A DNA stretch of 48,579 bases from Polyangiaceae bacterium. Lineage in GTDB: Bacteria > Myxococcota_A > Polyangia > Polyangiales > Polyangiaceae. The notes below the pieces were generated by a model that saw only the letters and a program-made list of their open reading frames with translations, was not told the DNA's origin and searched no databases. The stretch is taken from the NCBI GenBank assembly GCA_025937835.1, contig JAICQO010000046.1, forward strand, positions 1 to 48,579. The letters run 5' to 3'. Positions 1 through 10,603 of the stretch are shown here, one piece after another; position 1 is the first letter of the stretch, and every line of letters begins with the position of its first letter. The translations under genes were made by a program, and so were the position numbers.

Positions 1-10
1 GAGCCACCCG

Positions 11-51
11 CGCGCCATGCCAACCTCCGGAGGCGGAGGTTACCACGCGCG
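11..51 (-). terminator. Hairpin downstream of prkA
   Basis: A perfect inverted repeat AACCTCCG-GAGG-CGGAGGTT lies at 22-41, and GC-rich flanks (GCGCG/CGCGC) can extend the stem. It starts about 45 bases after the prkA stop, in the position expected for a transcription terminator on the minus strand. There is no clear U-run, so factor-independent termination is inferred only. Confidence 0.5.
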
Positions 52-85
52 GGCGGCCCCGGGGCAGGCCCTGACGACGCCGAGC

Positions 86-2179
<2,094 letters not shown>

Positions 2180-2266
2180 TCGATGTCGCCTCGAGGGTGG
2201 AAACACGAGTTAACCACATCGCACGCGATTGGTCACGGACCGCGGGCGCTTCCCCGCGCCTCGGCT

Positions 2267-3301
2267 TCAGTGCTTGGGCTTGGGCTTGGGCTTCGTCTGG
2301 CGGGCTTCCAGATCGGCGAGGGCTTTCGCGAGATCGTTCGGCGACCACGCCTTCTCCCCCGCGCTCGGTCCGCTCGGTCCGCTCGGGCCGGCCGCGCCGG
2401 CTTCCATGCTCGGTTCGCCGCGGCGCTTCGCGCGCGTTGCGCTGCGCTGGTTCGGTCCGGGCGACGAAATGGCGGTCACGAACGCCTTCATGCGCTCCGG
2501 CTCGTCGTTGCCGTTCACGTCGACGATCGTGATCTTTCCGGCGCCCTGGCCGAGGTCGTTACGGAAGTCGTACACGGCGCCCACCACGGTCAGCTTGCCC
2601 TGCTGCACGCGGCCACCGAAATGTTCGACCGCATGCGCCACCTGGTTCCGGACGTTGGCGACCACGGCTTCGGCCCAGGCCGCGTTCTCGTCCTTTTCGG
2701 TGAGCTCGGGGAGCTTCAGGTGCTCGAGCTCGGAGCGGACCGGCTTGCTCAGCTTGGACAGCTCGCCTTCCATCGCGGCCTTGACCGCGCCGCAGCCGGT
2801 GTGGCCGATCACGAACAGCACCGGCGTATTCAGGTGCTCGACGCCGTACTCGACCGAACCCTGGGCGTTCTCGAGCTGGTTGCCGATGTTCTTGATCATG
2901 AACACGTCGTTCTCGGGCGTCTCGTCGATGGCCGACGTGTGAACGCGCGAGTCGGAGCAAGTGACGACGGTGGCGCGCGGCTTCTGCACGTCGCGGTACT
3001 CGGCGAACACCTTCACCCCGAGCGCGGCATGCGACTTGTTGTCACGCAGCACCTCGCCCATGAAAGAACGCGCGACCGCCAGCGGATCGTCGGGAGAAGA
3101 CTCCCACGCGAACGGTACCGCGTACTTCGCCTCACCTGTACCTCCGTGCGCCCCGGAGTCTTGCGGCGCGACGGATGCCGCCGGCTTGTCGGCTTGCTCT
3201 TTGGCCTTGGCGGCGGGCTCGGAAGCAATCGCCTGGTTACAACCAGCAGCGAGCGCGAGCAGCAGCGCCGAAAAACCGAGCCGACCGAGAGACGAGGCCA
3301 T
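2267..3301 (-). CDS. Lipoprotein beta-class carbonic anhydrase
   Basis: The 344-residue product interconverts CO2 and bicarbonate. Zinc ligands are visible as CSDSR (Cys115, Asp117, Arg119) and HTGC (His167, Cys170), the beta-class signature. The N-terminus MASSLGRLGFSALLLALAAG ends in a lipobox (LAAGC, Cys21), so the enzyme should be lipid-anchored outside the cytoplasm. After the catalytic core there is an extra tail of about 60 residues containing GPSGPSGPS and ending in KPKPKPKH, which is not part of the fold. The upstream region to ppk1 (3302-3483) is a divergent promoter region. Catalytic class is secure; the substrate-side role, such as periplasmic CO2 capture or pH control, is inferred. 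Confidence 0.93.
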   Translation of the reverse strand: MASSLGRLGFSALLLALAAGCNQAIASEPAAKAKEQADKPAASVAPQDSGAHGGTGEAKYAVPFAWESSPDDPLAVARSFMGEVLRDNKSHAALGVKVFAEYRDVQKPRATVVTCSDSRVHTSAIDETPENDVFMIKNIGNQLENAQGSVEYGVEHLNTPVLFVIGHTGCGAVKAAMEGELSKLSKPVRSELEHLKLPELTEKDENAAWAEAVVANVRNQVAHAVEHFGGRVQQGKLTVVGAVYDFRNDLGQGAGKITIVDVNGNDEPERMKAFVTAISSPGPNQRSATRAKRRGEPSMEAGAAGPSGPSGPSAGEKAWSPNDLAKALADLEARQTKPKPKPKH

Positions 3302-3483
3302 GCGGTCATGGAACGACCGGTCGGCGCTCGCCTTGAGACGCTCGGTCCCGAGATCGACGAATTCATTTCACGCAGTCGCCGACGCCGAACGCCGGGCCTG
3401 GCACGAGTGACGATTCAGTGACGGACCGACGGGCAGCTCGCTCGGCGTGTAAGATAACGACTTCCAGGTTCGGGTTGCCGCCC

Positions 3484-5724
3484 ATGTCGTCCTCGCCGGA
3501 GCCCAGTCGACCCGCCGCAGCGCCAGCCGCTGTTCCGCTCGCCGTCGTCCCGACCCGGCTCGACGAGCCCGCGCTCTACATCAACCGCGAGCTGTCGTGG
3601 CTCGAGTTCAACGCGCGCGTGCTCGCCGAATCGAACGAGCCCAACGTCCCGCTCTACGAACGGCTGAAATTTTCGGCGATCTTCACGGGCAACCTCGACG
3701 AGTTCTTCATGGTGCGCGTGGCGGGGCTGAAGGCCCAGCTGTACGGCGAGTTCGACGAGGTTCCGTCGGACGGCCTCACGCAAGAGCAACAGCTCGCGGC
3801 GATCAGCGCCCGCGTGCACGAGCTCGTCGCGGAACAGTATCGGATCTGGAACACGACGCTGCGCAAGGAGCTCCGCGCCGCGGGTGTCGCGCTGCTCGGC
3901 CCGGACGAGCTCGGTCCGCGCGAGCAGGCGGGGCTCGACGAGCATTTCTGGAAGGACATCTTCCCGGTGCTCACGCCGATCGCGATCGATCCGGTCCATC
4001 CGTTCCCGCACGTCCGCAACAAGAGCATCAACGTCGGCGTGATCTTCGAGAAGCGGCTGCACACGAGCGAGCCCACCTTCGGGCTGGTGCAGGTGCCGAC
4101 GATGTTGCCGCGGCTGATCCGCGTGCAGCACGAAGGCGAGCGGCGCGCTTTCGTCTCGCTCGAGGATCTGATTTTCCGCCACGCCAAGGCGCTGTTTCCG
4201 CAGATGAAGGTGGCAGGGAAATACGCCTTCCGCGTCACGCGCAACTTCGACATCGAGCTCGACCAGGAAGAGGGCGAAGATCTGCTGATCGCGCTGCAGG
4301 CCGAGCTACGGCGCCGCGAGCGCGGCCACGCGGTGCGGCTCGAGGTGATGGGCGACGCGCCCGAAGAGTCGATCCAGTGGCTGTGCCGCGAGCTCGACGT
4401 GAACCCCGCGCAGGACGTGTACGTGGTGCCGGGCCCGCTGTTCCTCGGCGACATGACCGTGCTCACCGCCAACGACGAGCGCCGCGATCTGCGCGACGAG
4501 CCCTTCACGCCGCAGTACGTGCCGCCGCTGCGCGACGCCGACGACTTCTTCGAGACGCTGAAGACCCGGGACGTGCTCCTGCACCACCCCTACGAGTCGT
4601 TCGAGGCCGTGATCGACTTCTTGTCGCAGGCGGCCGAAGACCCGCGTGTGCTGGCGATCAAGCAGACGCTTTACCGCACGGGCGGCGAGTCTCCGATGGT
4701 GCGCGCGCTCCAGCGAGCCGCCGAGCTCGGCAAACAAGTGACGGCTCTGGTCGAGCTCAAGGCGCGCTTCGACGAGGAGAGCAACATCCAGTGGGCGCGC
4801 GCGCTCGAGCGCTCGGGCGTGAACGTGATGTATGGCCTGCTCGGCTTCAAGACTCACGCCAAGGTGCTCTTGGTCGTGCGTAAAGAGCGCACGGGCCTGC
4901 GACGCTACGTGCACCTCGCCACCGGCAACTACAACCAGCAGACCGCCCGCCTGTACGAGGACCTCTCGCTGTTCACGGCCCGCGAGGACATGGGCGAGGA
5001 CGCGACCTCGTTCTTCAACATGCTCACCGGCTACAGCGCGCCCTCGCGCTGGAACCGCATGATCGTCGCGCCGCTCGGCCTGCACGAGGCGGTGCTGGGG
5101 CTCATCGCACGCGAGACCGAGCACGCCCTGAACGGCCGCCCCGCAGGCATCGTGGCCAAGATGAACTCGCTGGTCGACTCGGACGTGATCGCGGCCCTCT
5201 ACGCCGCATCGCAGGCCGGGGTCGAGGTGGAGCTTCTGGTGCGCGGCATCTGCTGCCTGCGCCCGGGCGTGCCCGGCGTCAGTGAGCGCATCAAGGTCTA
5301 CGCCGTGGTCGATCGCTTCCTCGAGCACGCGCGGATCTTCCACTTCAAGAACGGCGGCCAGGACGAGGTCTTCTGCTCCAGCGCCGACTGGATGCCGCGC
5401 AATTTCCGCCGCCGCGTCGAGGTCATGTTCCCGATCGTCGACGAGGCCCTGCGCGCGCGCGTGATCCATGAAATCCTCGGCACGATGCGCGTTGACCAGC
5501 AAAAAAGCTGGACCCTGTCGTCGAACGGTAGCTACGCGCGCCGCGAGCCCGGCCCGGTCCGCAGCCAACAACGCTTCATCGACCTCGCCCGCGAACGCGC
5601 CAAAGAAAGCGAAGCCCTGCTCGGCCTCACCAAGGCGACCCTCGTTACCCCGGCAACCCGCGCGCTCGACAAGCTCCGCCGCAGGGACACCAAAAAGCGA
5701 AAAAAGAAGCGTCGCGAGGAGTGA
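3484..5724 (+). CDS. ppk1: Polyphosphate kinase 1
   Basis: The protein reversibly polymerises the ATP gamma-phosphate into inorganic polyphosphate. Family landmarks run in order: N-terminal YINRELSWLEFNARVLAE, the middle domain, then the two catalytic phospholipase-D-like domains. LGFKTHAKV carries the histidine expected to be autophosphorylated (residue 458 from this start), and the late block FCSSADWMPRNFRRRVEV is diagnostic. Length (746 residues) fits the family. The reading frame opens at 3418, but ATG 3484 is preferred because the extra 22 residues look non-conserved. The C-terminus is a basic tail (RRRDTKKRKKKRREE). Its 3' end abuts the long hairpin at 5738. Confidence 0.97.
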   Translation: MSSSPEPSRPAAAPAAVPLAVVPTRLDEPALYINRELSWLEFNARVLAESNEPNVPLYERLKFSAIFTGNLDEFFMVRVAGLKAQLYGEFDEVPSDGLTQEQQLAAISARVHELVAEQYRIWNTTLRKELRAAGVALLGPDELGPREQAGLDEHFWKDIFPVLTPIAIDPVHPFPHVRNKSINVGVIFEKRLHTSEPTFGLVQVPTMLPRLIRVQHEGERRAFVSLEDLIFRHAKALFPQMKVAGKYAFRVTRNFDIELDQEEGEDLLIALQAELRRRERGHAVRLEVMGDAPEESIQWLCRELDVNPAQDVYVVPGPLFLGDMTVLTANDERRDLRDEPFTPQYVPPLRDADDFFETLKTRDVLLHHPYESFEAVIDFLSQAAEDPRVLAIKQTLYRTGGESPMVRALQRAAELGKQVTALVELKARFDEESNIQWARALERSGVNVMYGLLGFKTHAKVLLVVRKERTGLRRYVHLATGNYNQQTARLYEDLSLFTAREDMGEDATSFFNMLTGYSAPSRWNRMIVAPLGLHEAVLGLIARETEHALNGRPAGIVAKMNSLVDSDVIAALYAASQAGVEVELLVRGICCLRPGVPGVSERIKVYAVVDRFLEHARIFHFKNGGQDEVFCSSADWMPRNFRRRVEVMFPIVDEALRARVIHEILGTMRVDQQKSWTLSSNGSYARREPGPVRSQQRFIDLARERAKESEALLGLTKATLVTPATRALDKLRRRDTKKRKKKRREE

Positions 5725-5737
5725 CGGCCCACCCGCG

Positions 5738-6014
5738 GCTTTTGTCGCCAAGGCGCCATGCCTCGCCAAGAGTCGCCATGTTTTTTTTGGGGGTCCCGAT
5801 GCGCGTCGCGGGATTCGTAGAGACGGCTTGGTGAGCTACTGCCGCGAAGGCGCAAAGGCTCGCAGGTTTTTTTGCGCTCTGAGCGGCTATGCAAAGCTAA
5901 GAAGAGGCTCTCCACCGCAGATTCGCCGTCTCTTCGACGCCCTTCGACGCGCACCGCGACCCCCCAAGAACCTGGCGACTCTTGGCGTCTGCCTGGCGCC
6001 TTGGCGACAAAAGC
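5738..6014. repeat. Long imperfect hairpin with T/G-run core, copy 1
   Basis: This 301-base convergent gap between ppk1 and the nhaR-like gene contains no gene. Arms of about 70 nt (5738-5806 and 5945-6014) are inverted copies: GCTTTTGTCGCCAAGGCGCC on the left pairs with its complement ending at 6014, then CGCCAAGAGTCGCCA, then a T8G5 run (5781-5793) answered by C6AAGAA, then GCGCGTCG. The loop of about 138 nt has a second, weaker inverted repeat (GTAGAGACGGC near 5817 versus GCCGTCTCTTC near 5925) and a GCGAAGGCGCAAAGGC segment. It could be a bidirectional terminator or a MITE-like element. It shares the T/G core with the elements at 10579 and 42889. Confidence 0.85.
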
Positions 6015-6025
6015 GCCCACCGCCG

Positions 6026-6925
6026 TCAGGCGAATACTTCGAGTCGAGCTGCTTCGGAGATCGCGACGATGGCCGCGTTCTTGAGCTTGCGTTCGATGGA
6101 GATGGCGTAGAAACGCTCCGTGACTGCGGGGACGCGACCGATCACCTGCACGCCGAACTGCGAGCACACGTCTTTCTCGAGGATCGTGGACGCGGGGAAC
6201 ACGCCCACCCCGTCGGCGCCGAAGGCCTTGAGCAGCGCGCTGTCCTCGAACTCGGCGGCGACCAGCGGCTTGATCGCGTTTTGGTCGAACCATTGGTTGA
6301 GAGCGCGGCGGAGGGTGAGATTTTCGAGCGGTAGCAGCAGCGGTGCGCCCTCGAGCGACTGGGGGAAGCCGCGGCGGTATTTGCGGGCGAGCGATCGGGT
6401 CGCGAAGAAGCTGACTCCGCTCTCACCGAGTAGGTGGTTGAAGGCGCGGACGGCGCTGCCGGGCGGGACGGGCGCGTCGGCGATCACGAGGTCGAGCGCG
6501 TGGAACGCCAGATCCGCGAGCAAGCGTTCGTGCGAGCCCTCGTGGCAAACCAGGCGCACCGGCTCGGGCAGGTTCAGCGCGGGCTGGAGCAAGCGGCGCA
6601 CCACCAGCTTGGGCACCGCGTCGGCGATCCCGACGTCCAGCCGCAGCGGGCGCCCACTGGCGCGCCCCTTGACGGTGTCGACCATCTCGCGGCCGAGCGT
6701 GAAGATTTCCTCAGCGTAGCGGTACACGACGCGACCGAGCTCCGTGAGCGTGAGCTTGCGTCCGACGCGCACGAACAGCTTCTCGCCCAGGCGCTCCTCG
6801 AGCGCGTGGATCTGCGCACTCAGCGTCGGATGCGACAGCTTGAGCTCTCGCCCCGCCGCGACCAAGCTTCCCTCCCGGGCCACGGTCCAGAAGTAGAGCA
6901 GGTGGTGGTAATTCAGCCATTCCAT
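6026..6925 (-). CDS. nhaR: NhaR-like LysR family transcriptional regulator
   Basis: At 299 residues this is a full-length LysR regulator. The N-terminus WLNYHHLLYFWTVAREGSLV, followed by LKLSHPTLSAQIHALEERLG, is the winged helix-turn-helix typical of NhaR, the activator of Na+/H+ antiporter genes in enterics. The effector domain keeps NhaR-like features (VADAP region, FFATRSLARKY, WFDQ). The divergent neighbour is a TerC/Alx-type membrane protein rather than nhaA, so it may control that gene in response to Na+ or alkaline pH; this is inference. ATG at 6925 fits the family's N-terminus exactly. Confidence 0.88.
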   Translation of the reverse strand: MEWLNYHHLLYFWTVAREGSLVAAGRELKLSHPTLSAQIHALEERLGEKLFVRVGRKLTLTELGRVVYRYAEEIFTLGREMVDTVKGRASGRPLRLDVGIADAVPKLVVRRLLQPALNLPEPVRLVCHEGSHERLLADLAFHALDLVIADAPVPPGSAVRAFNHLLGESGVSFFATRSLARKYRRGFPQSLEGAPLLLPLENLTLRRALNQWFDQNAIKPLVAAEFEDSALLKAFGADGVGVFPASTILEKDVCSQFGVQVIGRVPAVTERFYAISIERKLKNAAIVAISEAARLEVFA

Positions 6926-6952
6926 GGGTCAAGGAAGCATGCGTCGGTTTTC

Positions 6953-6990
6953 TCTACAGATCCTGTAATTCTTTCGTCATTGTCTACAGA
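6953..6990. promoter_or_regulatory. Probable LysR operator between nhaR-like gene and terC
   Basis: The 91-bp divergent intergenic region holds a palindrome TACAG-ATC-CTGTA at 6955-6967, which has the T-N11-A form of LysR-family binding sites. The octamer TCTACAGA occurs twice, at 6953-6960 and 6983-6990, with starts 30 bp apart (about three helical turns). This fits a regulator tetramer contacting two half-regions. No binding is demonstrated. Confidence 0.55.
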
Positions 6991-7016
6991 ACGGCCGAAG
7001 CTAAAAAGACTCGCCC

Positions 7017-8012
7017 ATGCCGCACCTCCACTCGATCGGCTCGCCCCTGCTCTGGATGGGGTTCCTCGTGTTCGTACTGGGGATGCTGGCGCTCGATCTC
7101 GGCGTCTTCCACCGGAAGGTGCACACGATCAGCCTGAAGGAGGCAGGAGCCTGGAGCGCGGTTTGGGTCTCGCTCGCAGCGCTGTTCAACCTCGGCATCT
7201 ATCACTGGTTCGGCTCGGAGCGGGCCCTCGAGTTCACGACCGGCTACCTGCTCGAGAAGGCGCTGGCCGTGGACAACATCTTCGTGTTCGTCGTGATCTT
7301 CGCGACCTTCGCGATCCCCGCCGTCGACCAGCACCGCGTGCTGTTCTGGGGCGTGATCGGCGCGCTCTTGATGCGCGCGCTGTTCATCGTGCTCGGCGCG
7401 ACCCTGATCCAACGCTTCCATTTCACGATCTACGTGTTCGGCGCGCTGCTCGCGGTGACGGGCATCAGGCTGCTGCTCCAGAAGCAGGAGCAGATCCATC
7501 CCGAGCAAAATCTGGCGGTTCGATTATTGCGCAAGGTGTTGCCGGTCACGCACGAGCTCCACGGGCATCACTTCACCGTCGTGAAGAACGGCAAGCGGCT
7601 CGCCACGCCGCTGTTACTTTCGCTGGTCGTGGTCGAAGTCTCGGACGTGATCTTCGCGGTCGATTCGATCCCTGCGATCTTCGCGGTCACGACCGATCCG
7701 TTCATCGTCTTCACCTCGAACATTTTCGCGATCCTCGGGCTGCGTTCGATGTACTTCCTGCTCGCCGGGATCATCACCAAGTTCCACTATCTGAAGGTGG
7801 GCCTGTCGGTGGTGTTGATTTTCGTGGGCGCGAAGATGCTGTTGATGGACGTCTACAAGCTGCCGATCGTCGTGTCCCTCGGGGCAATCGCCGGGCTCTT
7901 GGGAGCCTCGGTGGTCGCGTCGTTGCTGTGGCCAAAGACGGCCCAGCCGTTGGCTTCGGACAACCTGGACCACCCGGATAGCTCCGCCGGTGCGCCGCGG
8001 CTCAATACGTAG
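7017..8012 (+). CDS. TerC/Alx family integral membrane protein
   Basis: The 331-residue polytopic protein begins with a helix (LLWMGFLVFVLGMLALDLGVF) and contains the conserved acidic membrane motifs of the TerC/Alx family: ALAVDNIFVFVVIF and VVVEVSDVIFAVDSIPAIFA. Family members export Mn2+ or other metals, insert with newly made exoenzymes, or respond to tellurite or alkaline stress. Eight to nine membrane helices can be counted. The last helix (LPIVVSLGAIAGLLGASVVA) is encoded inside the antisense overlap with the next gene. Divergence from an NhaR-like regulator suggests Na+/pH control. Confidence 0.93.
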   Translation: MPHLHSIGSPLLWMGFLVFVLGMLALDLGVFHRKVHTISLKEAGAWSAVWVSLAALFNLGIYHWFGSERALEFTTGYLLEKALAVDNIFVFVVIFATFAIPAVDQHRVLFWGVIGALLMRALFIVLGATLIQRFHFTIYVFGALLAVTGIRLLLQKQEQIHPEQNLAVRLLRKVLPVTHELHGHHFTVVKNGKRLATPLLLSLVVVEVSDVIFAVDSIPAIFAVTTDPFIVFTSNIFAILGLRSMYFLLAGIITKFHYLKVGLSVVLIFVGAKMLLMDVYKLPIVVSLGAIAGLLGASVVASLLWPKTAQPLASDNLDHPDSSAGAPRLNT

Positions 8013-9403
8013 TCGAACCAGCCGAGGTCGCGCGCGGGGTCCACGCGCTCTGGCAGCCACTCCCAGCGCGGCGGTAACACTGGTGCGCGTTGCTCGGAGC
8101 GAAATCGGAACGGCGAGTGCGGCATCGACGCGAAGGAAAACAGCGCCGCGCCACCGCGCTCGGCTTGATACCACTGCGCGGCGTGAAGGTACGGCGCGAA
8201 GCGCACGTGGGCCGAGCTCGGACGGAAGATCAGCCCCGCCACCTTGCTTCCCTCGGGGATGCTCCGCAGCACGCTCTCGAGGCCGGCGTATTCCGAGCTC
8301 GCTCCGCGAAAAGCCTGCCCCACGGCACCGAGCCAACCCAACCAGAGCGCGGCTGCGAGCGCCGCGACGACCTTTTCCATCCGCGCCGAGACCGTTGGCA
8401 GCGCGGCCACGGCGAGCAGCGCCACGATCACCGGCACGCGGCCGTTGATCGGCCACACCCAGCGATAAGAAGACGGCAGCACGAAGTACGCACCCGCGAG
8501 TCCCAGCACGAGCAGGCGCAGGCGCCATTCGGGAGCCGGAGCCTCGCGCAAGCGTCCCGCAGCGCAGGTGAACGCCAGAATCGCCACGAAACCGAGCAAG
8601 CAGGCGCTGCCCCAGGGCTCGACCAGGACGTCCGTGAGCCAGAGCGGGACCTGTTTCAGCGCTGAAGCGAAGTCTTGAAACCGAGCGCCGGCTGCAGCGG
8701 GACCTTCGGCGTCTTCGAGGCCGACGAGGACGCGTCCGGATTGCTGGAGCAACAGCCAGACTGCGGCAAGCAGCAGCGACGGCACCAGCCAGAGCGCGCG
8801 CCGCAGCACGAGGCCGAGGTCGCGCTCGACGAAGAACAAGCCAGCGCCGGCCGCCAGCACCAGGTACGGCGCGACGTGCGTGTAGAAGGTGAGGCACGCG
8901 AGGATCAGGAAGGCAACTTGGACGCTCCGCGGAGCGCCGCGGCGGATCCGCACCGCAAGTGAGAGACCTGCGAGCAGGAGCGGCAGCGCGGCCACGAAGT
9001 TCAGAAATCCGAGCAGCGTGTGAGCGCTGTAAGCGAACGGCAGTGAGAGCAGCGCGTAGCTCGACGGTTTTCCGAGCGCGCGGAGCAATGCCCGGAGCGC
9101 ATAGGGCAGCGCCACGATCGACAACCCCAGCACGCTCTTGACGCCGAGTAGCGGGCCGACGGCGTACGAAAAGAGCCCGGCGAGGGCGTAGACGGACCAG
9201 TACGGGGTGGAGAAACGCGAGATCTCGAACAGCTCCCGGAAGCGCGCGCCCGGGTCGTCGAAGTCGTAGAGCACGCGCACCGCCGCCACGTGCTGCGGCA
9301 GATCCTGACTCGGGATGTAGCGGAACCAGAACAGCGGCAACGCGGCGGAGCACGCGATCAGCGCAAACGAGGCTTCCCACAGCCAGAACCGCGCCGGTCT
9401 CAC
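7853..9403 (-). CDS. Polytopic membrane protein of unknown function
   Basis: This 516-residue protein starts at GTG 9403 and has about ten hydrophobic segments across residues 8-370, then a soluble C-terminal part. The region FWFRYIPSQDLPQHVAAVRV after the first helix and the long loops resemble glycosyltransferase-C-like or mannosyltransferase-like membrane proteins, but I cannot assign a sugar donor or a catalytic motif beyond that Asp. The soluble tail containing WFDYVLSRG and NGWAVFG looks like a genuine domain end. Its last 160 bp lie antisense to the 3' end of terC, and its start is only 36 bp from the divergent methyltransferase. Function unknown. Confidence 0.75.
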   Translation of the reverse strand: MRPARFWLWEASFALIACSAALPLFWFRYIPSQDLPQHVAAVRVLYDFDDPGARFRELFEISRFSTPYWSVYALAGLFSYAVGPLLGVKSVLGLSIVALPYALRALLRALGKPSSYALLSLPFAYSAHTLLGFLNFVAALPLLLAGLSLAVRIRRGAPRSVQVAFLILACLTFYTHVAPYLVLAAGAGLFFVERDLGLVLRRALWLVPSLLLAAVWLLLQQSGRVLVGLEDAEGPAAAGARFQDFASALKQVPLWLTDVLVEPWGSACLLGFVAILAFTCAAGRLREAPAPEWRLRLLVLGLAGAYFVLPSSYRWVWPINGRVPVIVALLAVAALPTVSARMEKVVAALAAALWLGWLGAVGQAFRGASSEYAGLESVLRSIPEGSKVAGLIFRPSSAHVRFAPYLHAAQWYQAERGGAALFSFASMPHSPFRFRSEQRAPVLPPRWEWLPERVDPARDLGWFDYVLSRGAPAELSGWSRLSEANGWAVFGHSNDATTEAPKSPAIAPRDTTIGSL

Positions 9404-9439
9404 CCCCCGAGCCTAACCCAATGCTATGCCGGCCCCCGC

Positions 9440-10603
9440 ATGCACTTCTTCGCAACCGCGGCCAAGGGCACGGAGCCGGCCTTGCGCGACGAGCTCCGTG
9501 AGCTCGCGTTTCGCGGTGTGCGGGCCGACCGGGGCGGAGTCCATTTCGAGGGTGCCTGGGACGAGGGCTACCGCGCCTGCCTCTGGTCGCGGATCGCGCT
9601 CCGGGTGTTCACGCCCGTGGGCTCCTTCGACGCCCGGAACGAGCGCGCGTTCTACGACGCCGTGCGCGACATCGATCTGAGCCTCGCGCTCGGTGAGAGC
9701 CAGACACTGATTGTCGGCGCGAGCTCGCGCAACAGTCGCATCTCGCACACGCAATACCTGAGCCAGCTCACCAAGGACGCCATCGTCGATCGCATCCGCG
9801 ATCGCAGCGGGAGGCGCCCGAGCGTAGACCGCCGAGATCCAGACGTGCACGTGTTCGTGCACCTCGCCAACGACTTCGCGACCCTGTACCTCGATCTCGC
9901 GGGCGAGCCGTTGAGCCGCCGCGGTTACCGCGATCCGAACGCCGAGGCGCCGCTGCGCGAGACGCTCGCGGCGGCGGTCGTGCGTTACTCGGGTTGGGAT
10001 CGCAAATCGCCGCTGTGCGATCCGCTGTGTGGCTCGGGCACGCTGTTGATCGAGGCGGCGCTCGCCGCGTGGAACGTAGCTCCCGGCCTCGCGCGGCAGC
10101 GCTTCGGTTTCGAACGCTGGGCAGGCTTCGACGCTGCGGGCAAGGCGCGCATGGCCGAGCTCCGCGGCAACGCCCGCGCGCTGCGGCGCCGCGAAGCGCC
10201 GGCGATTTTCGGCAGCGATGCCTCGCCCGAGGCGCTCGAAGCCGCGCGCGCCTCGGCCAAGCGAGCTCGGGTGGAGCTCGAGCTCTCGCTATGCGCGCTG
10301 CGCGACTTCGAGCTGCCCGACACTCTGCCGCCCGGCACGCTCGTCACCAACCCGCCTTACGGCCACCGCATCCAGCGCAGCTCGACGTTGCCGCGCGAGC
10401 TCTCCGAGCTCATCGACGCGCACCCCGATTGGCGCGCCGCGCTGCTCCTCGCCGAAGACGACCGCTCCACGCGAACCCACCGCCGCCCCGACCAAGTCCG
10501 TCAGGTCTTCAACGGCGACATCGATTGTGTCGTCCGTGTCTACGCTGAAAAGACCCTTGCCGGCGCGGAGAGAGCCGGGCAACAAGAAGGTCGGAAGGGG
10601 TGA
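9440..10603 (+). CDS. THUMP-domain RNA methyltransferase (RlmL/YpsC type)
   Basis: The N-terminus MHFFATAAKGTEPALRDEL is the ferredoxin-like/THUMP start of 23S rRNA guanine-N2 methyltransferases. The Rossmann methyltransferase follows, with SAM motif DPLCGSGTLLIEAA and catalytic NPPYG. It probably methylates a guanine in rRNA or tRNA using S-adenosylmethionine; the exact base is unknown. Length is 387 residues, single methyltransferase domain, without the RlmK half found in enteric RlmKL. ATG 9440 was chosen over an upstream in-frame start at 9290 because conservation begins there. The last eight residues (QQEGRKG region) are encoded by the left arm of the hairpin at 10579, so this tail is probably not functional. 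Confidence 0.9.
   Translation: MHFFATAAKGTEPALRDELRELAFRGVRADRGGVHFEGAWDEGYRACLWSRIALRVFTPVGSFDARNERAFYDAVRDIDLSLALGESQTLIVGASSRNSRISHTQYLSQLTKDAIVDRIRDRSGRRPSVDRRDPDVHVFVHLANDFATLYLDLAGEPLSRRGYRDPNAEAPLRETLAAAVVRYSGWDRKSPLCDPLCGSGTLLIEAALAAWNVAPGLARQRFGFERWAGFDAAGKARMAELRGNARALRRREAPAIFGSDASPEALEAARASAKRARVELELSLCALRDFELPDTLPPGTLVTNPPYGHRIQRSSTLPRELSELIDAHPDWRAALLLAEDDRSTRTHRRPDQVRQVFNGDIDCVVRVYAEKTLAGAERAGQQEGRKG

Noticed and set aside
5807-5944. Small protein or riboswitch in the loop of the first long hairpin
   Set aside because: No start with a ribosome-binding site and no known aptamer pattern; the loop is better explained by its own inverted repeat.
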